A DNA stretch of 64,000 nt from Streptococcus sp. S1 (lineage in GTDB: Bacteria; Bacillota; Bacilli; Lactobacillales; Streptococcaceae): the NCBI RefSeq assembly GCF_034137685.1, contig NZ_CP139418.1:1329001-1393000 (forward strand), written 5' to 3'. How positions within the stretch are numbered: the stretch's first letter is position 1; each line of letters opens with the position of its first letter. Made by a program: the position numbers and the translations under genes. The notes beneath the pieces are model-generated. The model was not told the DNA's origin. It did not search any database and worked only from the letters and a program-made list of their open reading frames with translations. Below, one piece after another: positions 34,513 through 43,113 of this stretch.

Positions 34513-36249
34513 ATGCTTTATATTTGGTCTTACTTGAAAAAGTATCCCAAGTGGCTAGCCCTGAATCTATTTTCGGCGGTCCTGTTTGTTATTGTCAATT
34601 TGGGCTTGCCAACGGTTCTAGCTCGCATGATTGATGAAGGGATTAACCCGCGTGATGTGGACCGGCTGTATTTCTGGGGCTGGGTCATGTTTGCGATTAT
34701 TTTGCTTGGGATTGTGGGGCGGATTATCTTGTCTTACGCGGTTGGTCAGCTAACGACCACCATGGTCCGCGATATGCGCAATGACCTCTATGCTAAGTTA
34801 CAGGAGTACTCGCATCGCGAGTATGAGCAAATTGGGGTATCGTCATTGGTCACTCGCTTGACTTCGGATGCCTTTGTTTTGATGCAGTTTGCGGATTCTA
34901 TGTTGAAGATGGGGGTCATCACACCCTTGATGATGGTTTCCAGTGTTCTCTTGATTTTGACAACCAGTCCTTCTTTAGCGTGGATTGTAGCGGTTTCTGT
35001 ACCATTTCTTGCGGTCGTCGTCTGGTATGTGGCAGTTAAGACACGTCCTCTTTCTGAGAAACAACAAAAGACCCTCGACCATCTCAATCAATTTGCGCGT
35101 GAAAATTTGACTGGACTTCGTGTGATTCGTGCCTTTGCCCGTGAAGAATTCCAAGAGGATAAATTTGCGGCTGAAAATGAAGTCTACGCAGAAAACTCGA
35201 ATAAATTGTTCAAACTAACTGGTTTGACAGAACCCCTATTTGTGCAGATCATCATAGCTATGATTGTGGCGATTGTCTGGTTTGCTTTGGATCCTCTTCA
35301 TGACGGTAGTTTGAAAATTGGGGATCTGGTTGCCTTTATTGAGTATAGCTTCCACGCGCTCTTATCTTTCCTCTTTTTAGCCAATCTCTTTACTATGTAT
35401 CCTCGGACTGCGGTTTCTAGCCGTCGTCTCAAGGAAATCATGGACATGCCCATTTCGATTGATCAAAATGAGAATGGTGTAACAGAAACAGCGTCTCGTG
35501 GCTATTTGGAATTTGACAATGTCACCTTTGCTTATCCAGGTGAGACAGAAAGTCCGGTTCTTCACAACATTTCCTTTCAAGCCAAACCTGGTGAAACGAT
35601 TGCCTTTATCGGCTCGACTGGTTCTGGGAAATCTTCGCTTGTGCAGTTGATTCCTCGATTCTATGATGTCACCTTAGGAAAAATTTTGGTCGATGGTGTG
35701 GATGTCCGAGATTACAATCTGAAAGCCCTTCGCCAAAAGATTGGTTTTATTCCGCAAAAGGCTTTGCTCTTTACAGGAACCATTGCTGAAAACCTTCGTT
35801 ATGGGAAAGAAGATGCATCTGTACAAGAGCTAGAACAAGCGGCTGAAATTTCCCAAGCCAAAGAATTTATTGACAGTCGCGAGGAACGCTTTGACACGCA
35901 TTTGGCAGAAGGTGGTAGCAACCTTTCAGGTGGCCAAAAACAACGCTTGTCCATCGCTCGTGCCGTTGTCAAAGATCCTGATATTTTTATCTTTGATGAT
36001 TCCTTCTCAGCCCTAGACTACAAGACGGATGCCACTTTGCGGAAGCGTCTCAAAGAAGTCACAGGAGATGCGACCGTCTTAATCGTAGCGCAACGCGTGG
36101 GAACCATTATGGATGCGGATCAAATTATTGTCTTGGACCAAGGGGAAATCGTCGGTCGAGGAACCCACGATGAATTGATGGAAAGCAATGAGATCTATCG
36201 TGAAATTGCCAATTCGCAGCTCGATAGTCCGTCATTAACAGAAGAATAG
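34513..36249 (+). CDS. Heterodimeric ABC exporter subunit 1 (degenerate Walker B site)
   Basis: 578 residues from ATG 34513 after AAAAGGAGAATC. Six-helix exporter domain (residues 1-320) followed by an ATPase domain: Walker A GSTGSGKSSLV, canonical signature LSGGQKQRLSIARA, and Walker B IFIFDDSFSALD, where the catalytic Glu is replaced by Asp. This is the hallmark of the degenerate half of BmrCD/LmrCD/PatAB-type multidrug exporters. The partner starts 13 bases downstream. Substrates cannot be read from sequence; drugs or lipids are typical. Confidence 0.9.
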   Translation: MLYIWSYLKKYPKWLALNLFSAVLFVIVNLGLPTVLARMIDEGINPRDVDRLYFWGWVMFAIILLGIVGRIILSYAVGQLTTTMVRDMRNDLYAKLQEYSHREYEQIGVSSLVTRLTSDAFVLMQFADSMLKMGVITPLMMVSSVLLILTTSPSLAWIVAVSVPFLAVVVWYVAVKTRPLSEKQQKTLDHLNQFARENLTGLRVIRAFAREEFQEDKFAAENEVYAENSNKLFKLTGLTEPLFVQIIIAMIVAIVWFALDPLHDGSLKIGDLVAFIEYSFHALLSFLFLANLFTMYPRTAVSSRRLKEIMDMPISIDQNENGVTETASRGYLEFDNVTFAYPGETESPVLHNISFQAKPGETIAFIGSTGSGKSSLVQLIPRFYDVTLGKILVDGVDVRDYNLKALRQKIGFIPQKALLFTGTIAENLRYGKEDASVQELEQAAEISQAKEFIDSREERFDTHLAEGGSNLSGGQKQRLSIARAVVKDPDIFIFDDSFSALDYKTDATLRKRLKEVTGDATVLIVAQRVGTIMDADQIIVLDQGEIVGRGTHDELMESNEIYREIANSQLDSPSLTEE

Positions 36250-36262
36250 AAAGGAGAAGCAG

Positions 36263-38041
36263 ATGAAACAAGAACAAAACAGTTTTAGTAGACTATGGAC
36301 TTATTTGAGAGCCTATCGATTGGAAGTTTGCTTGTCCATTTTCTTAAAAATTCTGAGTGTCGTCATGAGTGTTGTCGAACCCTTTGTTTTGGGGCTTGCG
36401 ATTACTGAGTTGACAAAAAATCTCATGGATATGGCAAAAGGTCTTGCGGGAGCTGGTCTTAATACCTCCTATATCGCGATCATTATGACGCTCTATCTAT
36501 TCCGTGGGGTCCTCTATGAGTTGGGATCTTATTATTCTAACTATTTCATGACCAATGCTGTTCAAAAGACTGTTCAGGACATGAGAAATGATTTGTCTCA
36601 TAAAATCAATCACATTCCCGTTTCTTATTTTGACCGGCATCAGTTCGGAGATTTGCTAGGACGTTTTACTAGCGATGTCGAAACCGTCTCGAATGCCTTG
36701 CAACAGTCATTCTTACAAATCGTTAATGCTATCTTTACCTTGCTCTTTGTCATCAGCATGGTCTTGTACTTAAACATCCAGCTAGGGCTAGTGGTCATTT
36801 TGTCCATTCCGATCACTTATTTCAGTGCTCGATTTATCATGAAAAAATCTCAGCCTTACTTTAAAGAGCAGGCAGATGTTTTGGGGGCAATGAACGGCTT
36901 TGTGCAAGAAAATTTAACAGGCTTTAACGTCCTTAAGCTCTACGTTCGGGAAAAATCTTCCCAGGAAGAGTTTCATGATATTACCCATCACCTTCAAAAG
37001 GTAGGATTCAAGGCTAATTTCATTTCCGGCTTAATGATGCCGATTTTAAATGGGATTTCAGATTTGACTTATCTCATTATCGCTTTGTTTGGTGGCTTGC
37101 AAGTGATAGCAGGTCGTTTGACTGTGGGGAATATGCAGGCCTTCGTTCAATATGTTTGGCAGATCAACCAACCGATTCAAAACGTAACCCAATTGGCAGG
37201 GCAGCTACAAAGTGCCAAGTCGTCTCTAGATCGGATTTTCCAAGTCATGGATGAACCAGATGAAGTAGCAGATGTAACAGAAACTCTCTCTGGTGATTTG
37301 ACGGGTCAGGTCAGCTTTAAAAACGTTGATTTCCAATATGTAGCGGACAAACCCTTGATTCGTGATTTCAACCTAGAAGTCAAACCGGGTGAAATGGTGG
37401 CCATTGTCGGACCGACCGGAGCAGGGAAAACAACTCTGATTAATCTGCTCATGCGCTTTTACGATGTGACTGCGGGATCGATTACGGTGGATGGTCATGA
37501 TATTCGTCATCTATCTCGCCAAGATTACCGCAAACAATTCGGAATGGTGCTTCAGGATGCTTGGTTATATGAAGGAACCATCAAAGAAAACCTTCGCTTT
37601 GGTAATCTCGAGGCAACGGATGAAGAAATTGTTGAAGCCGCAAAGGCGGCCAATGTCGATCACTTTATCCGGACGCTTCCTGGTGGTTACAATATGGAAA
37701 TGAACCAGGAGTCTAGCAATATTTCTCTAGGGCAAAAGCAACTCCTAACCATTGCGCGTGCGCTCCTAGCGGATCCTAAAATCTTGATTTTGGATGAAGC
37801 GACGTCTTCTGTCGATACGCGTTTAGAACTCTTGATTCAAAAAGCGATGAAGAATTTGATGAAAGGGCGGACTAGCTTTGTCATTGCTCACCGCTTGTCT
37901 ACCATTCAAGAAGCAGATAAAATCCTTGTCCTCAAAGATGGCCAAATCATCGAGCAAGGAAATCACCAATCCTTGTTAGCAGATAAAGGATTCTACTATG
38001 AGCTCTACAATAGCCAATTTTCAAATAAAAAAGCGGAATAA
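36263..38041 (+). CDS. Heterodimeric ABC exporter subunit 2
   Basis: 592 residues. Exporter membrane domain then ATPase with Walker A GPTGAGKTTLI and an intact Walker B LILDEATSSVD, but a non-canonical signature ISLGQKQLLTIARA. Complementary to subunit 1: one composite ATP site has all canonical residues and the other is degenerate, as in known heterodimeric exporters. Its coupling loop region NALQQSFLQIVNAIFTLLF and conserved YVREKSSQEEFHDI are typical. A terminator follows at once. Confidence 0.9.
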   Translation: MKQEQNSFSRLWTYLRAYRLEVCLSIFLKILSVVMSVVEPFVLGLAITELTKNLMDMAKGLAGAGLNTSYIAIIMTLYLFRGVLYELGSYYSNYFMTNAVQKTVQDMRNDLSHKINHIPVSYFDRHQFGDLLGRFTSDVETVSNALQQSFLQIVNAIFTLLFVISMVLYLNIQLGLVVILSIPITYFSARFIMKKSQPYFKEQADVLGAMNGFVQENLTGFNVLKLYVREKSSQEEFHDITHHLQKVGFKANFISGLMMPILNGISDLTYLIIALFGGLQVIAGRLTVGNMQAFVQYVWQINQPIQNVTQLAGQLQSAKSSLDRIFQVMDEPDEVADVTETLSGDLTGQVSFKNVDFQYVADKPLIRDFNLEVKPGEMVAIVGPTGAGKTTLINLLMRFYDVTAGSITVDGHDIRHLSRQDYRKQFGMVLQDAWLYEGTIKENLRFGNLEATDEEIVEAAKAANVDHFIRTLPGGYNMEMNQESSNISLGQKQLLTIARALLADPKILILDEATSSVDTRLELLIQKAMKNLMKGRTSFVIAHRLSTIQEADKILVLKDGQIIEQGNHQSLLADKGFYYELYNSQFSNKKAE

Positions 38042-38044
38042 GCT

Positions 38045-38080
38045 AAATAGGTTGAGATAGATTTCTCAACCTATTTTCTA
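38045..38080 (+). terminator. Terminator of the ABC exporter operon
   Basis: AAATAGGTTGAGA / TCTCAACCTATTT perfect 13-bp stem with a 6-base loop, then TTCTATAAG. The symmetric arms could also end transcription from the other side. Confidence 0.85.
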
Positions 38081-38128
38081 TAAGTCCTTTTGCAAAAAAT
38101 GAAACTATTAGATCATTGCCTCTCTTCA

Positions 38129-38157
38129 TTGACAGTGAGAAGGCATATCGGTATACT
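38129..38157 (+). promoter_or_regulatory. Promoter of the GNAT acetyltransferase gene
   Basis: TTGACA-17 bp-TATACT, near consensus; a TATAAT four bases further on is not well spaced. Confidence 0.8.
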
Positions 38158-38183
38158 AGGTATAATCTAATTAGGAGGCCATC

Positions 38184-38693
38184 ATGATGATTCGACCCGT
38201 TCAGCTCAGCGATGCAGCAGCTATCCGAGCGATTTACCAACCTTATGTGACAGAGACAGCCATTACCTTTGAGGTTGATGTGCCGACTGTCCAGGAATTT
38301 GAAAGCCGCATCACAAAAACGCTGCCCCAATTTCCTTATTTGGTAGCAGAAGTGGATGGGAAAGTTGTGGGGTATGCCTATGCCTCCACCTATTATGCAC
38401 GCGCTGCCTATGATTGGACCACTGAATTGTCTATTTATGTATCAAAAGAAGCGCGTGGACAAGGGATTGGATCGGACCTTTATACTGCCTTAGAAGAGGA
38501 GTTGCAAGCACGAGGCTACTTACGGTTTCTGGCCTGTATCGCAGTCCCGAACGAAGCGAGCATTTCCATGCATGAAAAGCGAGGCTATGTCCAAGTGGCT
38601 CATTTCCCAAAGATTGGCTATAAGTTTAACAAATGGCATGATATCGTCTGGATGCAAAAGACGATCGAAGGGCCTGTGAGAAAAATCAAGTAA
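38184..38693 (+). CDS. GNAT acetyltransferase, phosphinothricin/methionine-sulfoximine type
   Basis: 169 residues; ATG at 38184 or 38187, both within reach of AGGAGG at 38173. The plan fits PAT/MddA-like N-acetyltransferases: IRPVQLSDAAAIRAIYQPYV at the start, AYASTYYARAAYDWTTELSIYV in the middle, and the acetyl-CoA loop EARGQGIGSDLYTALEEEL. Such enzymes acetylate the amino group of amino-acid analogues. Substrate is inferred only from family resemblance. Confidence 0.82.
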   Translation: MMIRPVQLSDAAAIRAIYQPYVTETAITFEVDVPTVQEFESRITKTLPQFPYLVAEVDGKVVGYAYASTYYARAAYDWTTELSIYVSKEARGQGIGSDLYTALEEELQARGYLRFLACIAVPNEASISMHEKRGYVQVAHFPKIGYKFNKWHDIVWMQKTIEGPVRKIK

Positions 38694-38798
38694 GAGCTGT
38701 TAAGGAGTAGTAGCTAAATGAAATGAACGCTCCATATCACTTGAAACAATCCATAAATTATTCAGCATAGAAGATGTTTTTATACGAAAGAGGTTTTT

Positions 38799-40373
38799 AT
38801 GACTCAAGAACAAAGTGCTAGACTGTTACCCCAAAAGCCCTCCGGATGGGCTAAAATTCTACTTAACCGAAAGGTTCCTATTTTCCTGTTCTTCTTACTG
38901 GAATTGGCCTTTCTTGTCATTTCATATCTCAGCCTACAAGAGCATTTTCCATCCATTATCTTATGGGAACACTTGTTGAGTGTCTTTACCTTCTTTTACT
39001 TGCTCAATCGTTCCATGGATTCTCGTTCCAAACTGTCCTGGGTGATTATCATTGCCCTCTTTCCAATTTTTGGGACTGCTCTGCTTTACTTTTCGTTAGC
39101 TGATTTGGGTGTGAGACGCTTGAAGAAGCGGCTTGAGGATGCTACAGTGCAGGCTTCTGACTATCTAAGCACCGATCCAGAAGTTGCTGATTATTTATCC
39201 CAAAGTGATCGCCAATTACAGAAATTAGCTTATTTTTTGGAGCATAGTCCAGCCCAGTTTCCTATCTACAGCAACACAGAGGTTACCTATTTTCCGCTTG
39301 GAGATGACATGGTTCCATCCTTGTTGGAGGATTTGAAAAAGGCCGAGCGTTATATCTTCATGGAATATTTCATCATTGACGAAGGGATCATGTGGGGTGA
39401 GATTTTAGCCATTTTAGAGGAGAAGGCCAATGCAGGTCTGGACGTTCGTGTCATGTTTGATGGGATGAATGAGATGACTACCTTGTCCTATGATTATATT
39501 GAGCGCTTGCACAAGGTTGGGATAAAAGCTCAGGCCTTCTCACCAGTCAAGCCTATTCTATCAACCTATTACAATTACCGAGACCATCGAAAGATTACAG
39601 TGATTGATGGTCAAGTTGCTTATACTGGTGGTGTAAATATCGCTGATGAGTATGTCAATAAACGAGAACGCTTTGGTCATTGGAAGGACACGGCCCTTCG
39701 CTTAGATGGTTCAGCAGTTCAAACACTGAAAGCTCTCTTTTTGACCATGTGGACAGTGACTGGAATAGAGGATAAAAGGGATATGGAGCACTATCTACAA
39801 GAAAAACCTCAAAAAAGAGAGGGTCAAGGCTTGGTTCTTCCTTATGGAAATTCACCATTGACCTATCACAAAGTGGCTGAGGATGTTTATCTTCATTTAC
39901 TGAATACATCGACCGATTATGTTCACATTATGACGCCTTATCTGATTTTGGATGACGAATTGGTTAGAGCCATGACTTTTGCGGCCAAACGAGGAGTAGA
40001 TGTTCGGATCATTATGCCAGGGATTCCAGATAAACAGTACGCCTTTGATATTGCGACGACCTATTTTAAAGCGCTCTTGGATGCTGGCGTCCGTATTTTC
40101 CGTTATACCCCAGGCTTTGTCCATGCTAAAGTTTATGTTTCTGATAGCCAACAAGCTGTGGTAGGAACCATTAATACAGACTACCGAAGTCTCTATCAAA
40201 ATTTTGAAGATGGGGTTTTTCTCTACAAAAATCTAGAAGTGCTTCATATTGAACAAGATTTTGAGAGAACCCAGGCGCTCTCAGAGGAAGTCACTCTAGA
40301 AAGTTTATCTAAAATGGCTATGGCTCATCGTCTGAGTGGCTATCTTTTTTCTTTGATTGGACCTTTGATGTAA
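38799..40373 (+). CDS. cls: Cardiolipin synthase
   Basis: 524 residues. Two N-terminal membrane helices (LFFLLELAFLVISYLSL and a second near residue 80) then two phospholipase-D HKD motifs: DHRKITVIDGQVAYTGGVN and VHAKVYVSDSQQAVVGTIN. Condenses two phosphatidylglycerols into cardiolipin at the membrane. AlkD-like gene follows after 15 bases. Confidence 0.94.
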   Translation: MTQEQSARLLPQKPSGWAKILLNRKVPIFLFFLLELAFLVISYLSLQEHFPSIILWEHLLSVFTFFYLLNRSMDSRSKLSWVIIIALFPIFGTALLYFSLADLGVRRLKKRLEDATVQASDYLSTDPEVADYLSQSDRQLQKLAYFLEHSPAQFPIYSNTEVTYFPLGDDMVPSLLEDLKKAERYIFMEYFIIDEGIMWGEILAILEEKANAGLDVRVMFDGMNEMTTLSYDYIERLHKVGIKAQAFSPVKPILSTYYNYRDHRKITVIDGQVAYTGGVNIADEYVNKRERFGHWKDTALRLDGSAVQTLKALFLTMWTVTGIEDKRDMEHYLQEKPQKREGQGLVLPYGNSPLTYHKVAEDVYLHLLNTSTDYVHIMTPYLILDDELVRAMTFAAKRGVDVRIIMPGIPDKQYAFDIATTYFKALLDAGVRIFRYTPGFVHAKVYVSDSQQAVVGTINTDYRSLYQNFEDGVFLYKNLEVLHIEQDFERTQALSEEVTLESLSKMAMAHRLSGYLFSLIGPLM

Positions 40374-40388
40374 AAAAGGAGGAATCAT

Positions 40389-41048
40389 ATGGATACAAAA
40401 ATTCTTTTGAAATTGTTAGAAGACCAAGCTGATCCAGCGAAAGTCCCAGCAATGGAAGCTTATATGAAAAATAAATTCAGCTTTCTTAGCGTTCAAAAAC
40501 CAATTCTCAAAAAGATTGAAAGAGAGTTTTTTAAACCTTTCATAAAGGATCCAATTGATTGGACTTTTGTGGAAGAGTGTTGGCAGCAACCTTACCGAGA
40601 GTTTCAATATATTGCTATGGATTATCTGGATAAAAAGAAGAAGGAGCTTAGACCTGAAGATTTTCCAAAGCTAAAGGAATTGGCTCAAACCAAATCATGG
40701 TGGGACAGTATAGATCAATTGGACCTTATCATCGGAGAGATTACTTTGCACTATCCAGAAACTAAGCAGGTTATGCTGGATTGGAGTAAGGATCAGGACT
40801 TTTGGTTGAGGCGGATTGCCATTGACCACCAGCTTATGAGGAAAGAAAAAACAGATACGGATTTGTTAGAAAAAGTGATCCTCAATAATCTAGGTCAAAG
40901 CGAGTTCTTTATAAATAAGGCAATTGGCTGGAGTTTACGCAATTATTCCAAGGTTAATCCGGATTGGGTAGGGGCCTTTATTGACCGCTATCGAGATCAG
41001 TTGTCTCCTTTGAGCATTCGAGAAGGAAGCAAGTACCTACCCTCTTGA
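40389..41048 (+). CDS. DNA alkylation repair protein, AlkD-like HEAT repeat
   Basis: 219 residues, all helical. Conserved AlkD features: FFKPFIKDPIDWTFVEECW, REFQYIAMDYL, the SWWDSIDQLD segment, and DQDFWLRRIAIDHQL. AlkD enzymes remove N3- and N7-alkylpurines without base flipping. AAAAAGGAGG precedes the ATG. The -35 of the downstream RNA gene overlaps its stop codon. Confidence 0.9.
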   Translation: MDTKILLKLLEDQADPAKVPAMEAYMKNKFSFLSVQKPILKKIEREFFKPFIKDPIDWTFVEECWQQPYREFQYIAMDYLDKKKKELRPEDFPKLKELAQTKSWWDSIDQLDLIIGEITLHYPETKQVMLDWSKDQDFWLRRIAIDHQLMRKEKTDTDLLEKVILNNLGQSEFFINKAIGWSLRNYSKVNPDWVGAFIDRYRDQLSPLSIREGSKYLPS

Positions 41049-41074
41049 CATTTTTTGGCCGTTCATGGTAAACT
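41045..41074 (+). promoter_or_regulatory. Promoter of the structured RNA gene
   Basis: TTGACA at 41045-41050 and TAAACT at 41069-41074 with extended TG; 18-bp spacer. Transcription expected from about 41081. The -35 uses the alkD stop codon. Confidence 0.78.
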
Positions 41075-41080
41075 AGTTTT

Positions 41081-41234
41081 ATGCGATGAGTCGATTGGCT
41101 CTTAGGAGCCTTTTGCGCTGAGGAGGTCTACATTCAATTGTAACGCAGGAGCGGACCTTGAACAGTTGTGTGAACCGGCTGTTCTCATCGAAAGATGCCT
41201 CGAATCCCTTACCATATGGTAGGGGATTTTTTGT
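41081..41234 (+). ncRNA. Structured small RNA, about 154 nt, family not identified
   Basis: No open frame of note. A 7-bp outer stem CGATGAG (41084-41090) / CTCATCG (41184-41190) encloses three hairpins: GGCTC-TTAG-GAGCC (41097-41110), AGGTC/GACCT (41124-41128 with 41154-41158) or the competing TGCG/CGCA, and AACAG/CTGTT (41161-41165 with 41179-41183). A Rho-independent terminator closes the unit. This four-way-junction plan with its own consensus promoter marks an independent RNA gene. I could not match it to tmRNA, SRP RNA, RNase P or tracrRNA; a 6S-like RNA is possible. It lies in the 361-base spacer between alkD and the DUF3137 gene. Confidence 0.72.
41203..41234 (+). terminator. Terminator of the structured RNA
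   Basis: AATCCCTTACC-ATAT-GGTAGGGGATT stem of 11 bp with one G-U pair, then TTTTT. Confidence 0.92.
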
Positions 41235-41327
41235 TTGTTTCTTAGCTGAAGGGGAGACGATTAGATTGCTTATCTAGACTGTTGTCCAATAAAACCTTCT
41301 AAAAAAGAAAAGAATACCAATGTAAAT

Positions 41328-41356
41328 TTGCTCTAAATCCGTCGCAGTGGTATAAT
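41328..41356 (+). promoter_or_regulatory. Promoter of the DUF3137-lemA pair
   Basis: TTGCTC-17 bp-TATAAT with extended TGG before the -10. Bases 41235-41327 between the RNA terminator and this promoter show no feature. Confidence 0.75.
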
Positions 41357-41409
41357 GGGTGACAAGATATAGCGCTATCTTTCATACCAACCATGGAAAG
41401 GAGATGTCT

Positions 41410-42411
41410 ATGGTAGTTGAACATAATCAATCAACAACTAGGTGGTCGCAAGAAAAATCCCAGCGAATTAGTGAGCTAGAAAATTCAAAAGAGTATCAAG
41501 ACCGGCTGTTTTTAATGAAGGAACAGATGAAGAGCAATCTTCATTGGAGGACCGTCACTATTCTTGGTATTATTTTAGCTATACTATCTTTCCCACCTTT
41601 GGGATTGCGAGCGGTTATTATCATTCTTCTTGCGCTAGTTTTCTATTATTTACCTCAATACAAAAGAAGGAAGGCTTTATTCGGGGATAATGTTCGGTCT
41701 AATGACGAGATTTATATTAATGATTTTCTATGCCCCATTCTGAAAGAAGTTTATCCTCAAGCAGAGTTAACTTTGACAGCTAACTACTCCATGGATGCCT
41801 TACAGGTAGTCAGCCCCCGGTCGACCAAATTTAATCTCTTTAATCAACTGTCCTTTCATGATGAAAGAAATCTTACAGTTGCTAACCTTTATGGTCACCA
41901 TACAGAGACCAGGTATGAAACAGACTCAAATGGGCACACCAGAACTGTCCAAGAAGAAGTGACTGATTTCGTTGGCCAACTTTTTTCTCTAAAGGCACCG
42001 ACTCCCTTCCCAGGGCATATGCGGGTGGTTCCGACCAAGAAATCTTTCTTTTTCAAAAGAGAAAGCAAGGGAGCCTATCCAGGTCCTGGAAAAAACGAAG
42101 TACAAATTGAAACAGAAGATATCCAGAACAATGAGAATTACAATATCTATTGTACGGATGAATTTGCTGCTCGAAAATTTTTGAAACCCAAGGTGTTAGA
42201 TTGGTTCGATAAGCAAATTTCTCAAAATGCGATGTGTGTCTACTTGGTAGAAGATCGGCTTTACATTTCCTTGTATACCAATCGCTATATTTTCCCAACA
42301 CCAAGAAAGAAACAAGATGTTGAGAATCTTTCCTTAGCAGCAGAGTATCAAAAGCTCTGTAGGGAGATTGATCTCATTGATGAATTAACCAATATTTTTA
42401 AAGGAGAATGA
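41410..42411 (+). CDS. DUF3137 family membrane protein
   Basis: 333 residues from ATG 41410, chosen because AAAGGAG is 6 bases upstream; an ATG 6 bases earlier would abut it. A cytoplasmic N-terminal helix (QEKSQRISELENSKEYQDRL) is followed by two adjacent membrane helices (TVTILGIILAILSF, AVIIILLALVFYYL) and a large soluble domain. DUF3137 proteins are usually encoded beside LemA, as here. Function is unknown. Confidence 0.85.
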   Translation: MVVEHNQSTTRWSQEKSQRISELENSKEYQDRLFLMKEQMKSNLHWRTVTILGIILAILSFPPLGLRAVIIILLALVFYYLPQYKRRKALFGDNVRSNDEIYINDFLCPILKEVYPQAELTLTANYSMDALQVVSPRSTKFNLFNQLSFHDERNLTVANLYGHHTETRYETDSNGHTRTVQEEVTDFVGQLFSLKAPTPFPGHMRVVPTKKSFFFKRESKGAYPGPGKNEVQIETEDIQNNENYNIYCTDEFAARKFLKPKVLDWFDKQISQNAMCVYLVEDRLYISLYTNRYIFPTPRKKQDVENLSLAAEYQKLCREIDLIDELTNIFKGE

Positions 42412-42413
42412 CG

Positions 42414-42968
42414 ATGTCAGGTTTCATTATTGCACTTATTGTTTTTGCACTAGTAGTTGTTATGTGGTTTATCGGAGAAAGCAATCGCTTGAACCGTTAT
42501 CAGGTCATGATTGAAGAATCAAAGAGGACGGTTGATATCACCTTGGTTAAACGCTACGACACCATTTCGGAAATGTTGAAGGTTGCTAAGGCTTATGCCA
42601 AACATGAAGAGAAAGTCTTTAGCGAATTGGTAGCCCTTCGCCAAGGTGCCTCTATCCAAGAATCCAATCAAGTTATTGCCAATCAAAATGATGTTTTGGC
42701 ACAAATCCGAGCAGTGGGTGAGAATTATCCGGAGCTCTTATCTTCTAACCAATTCTTGGCCTTGCAAAAAGAAATTGCAGACGAAAATGAAGATTTGGCA
42801 GCTTCTAAACGCATTGTCAATAGCAATATTAGCCAAATCAACCAAGCCATTGTAACCTTCCCAACTTCAGTAGTTGCGGGTATCAAAGGGATGCAACAGG
42901 TCCAGTTTCTATTGGAAGATACTCAAGGTAAGAAGGATTTAAGTGATTTGAATTATGACCTTGACTAA
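42414..42968 (+). CDS. lemA: LemA family protein
   Basis: 184 residues from ATG 42414 (AAGGAG 7 bases upstream; another ATG at 42408 is too close). One N-terminal membrane helix (FIIALIVFALVVVMWFI) and an extended helical domain, with RYQVMIEESKRTVDITLVKRYDTISEMLKVAK matching the LemA pattern of asymmetric helices. Partner of the upstream DUF3137 protein by context. Confidence 0.9.
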   Translation: MSGFIIALIVFALVVVMWFIGESNRLNRYQVMIEESKRTVDITLVKRYDTISEMLKVAKAYAKHEEKVFSELVALRQGASIQESNQVIANQNDVLAQIRAVGENYPELLSSNQFLALQKEIADENEDLAASKRIVNSNISQINQAIVTFPTSVVAGIKGMQQVQFLLEDTQGKKDLSDLNYDLD

Positions 42969-42994
42969 ATAGATATTTATTATAATTAACCATC

Positions 42995-43027
42995 AAAAAT
43001 CCTGGTCTTAGAATCAGGATTTTTTCC
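42995..43027 (+). terminator. Terminator after lemA
   Basis: AAAATCCTG ... CAGGATTTT stem with a 10-base loop and T run. Confidence 0.88.
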
Positions 43028-43062
43028 TACTGTTGGTACTTTTCATTTATGACAAAAAATTG

Positions 43063-43068
43063 TATAAT
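43063..43068 (+). promoter_or_regulatory. -10 element of the asd promoter
   Basis: TATAAT, 46 bases before the asd ATG. No convincing -35 at 17 bp, and TGT rather than TGn directly before the hexamer is off by one. Confidence 0.5.
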
Positions 43069-43113
43069 AGTACAAATACTCAATTTTTAGAAAATTTTGA
43101 AAGAGGATTTACT

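Noticed and set aside
41081..41234. T-box, tRNA or tracrRNA identity for the structured RNA
   Set aside because: No GGTGGNACCGCG T-box sequence, no GGTTCRA T-arm and no anti-repeat; the next gene has its own promoter, so it is not a leader.
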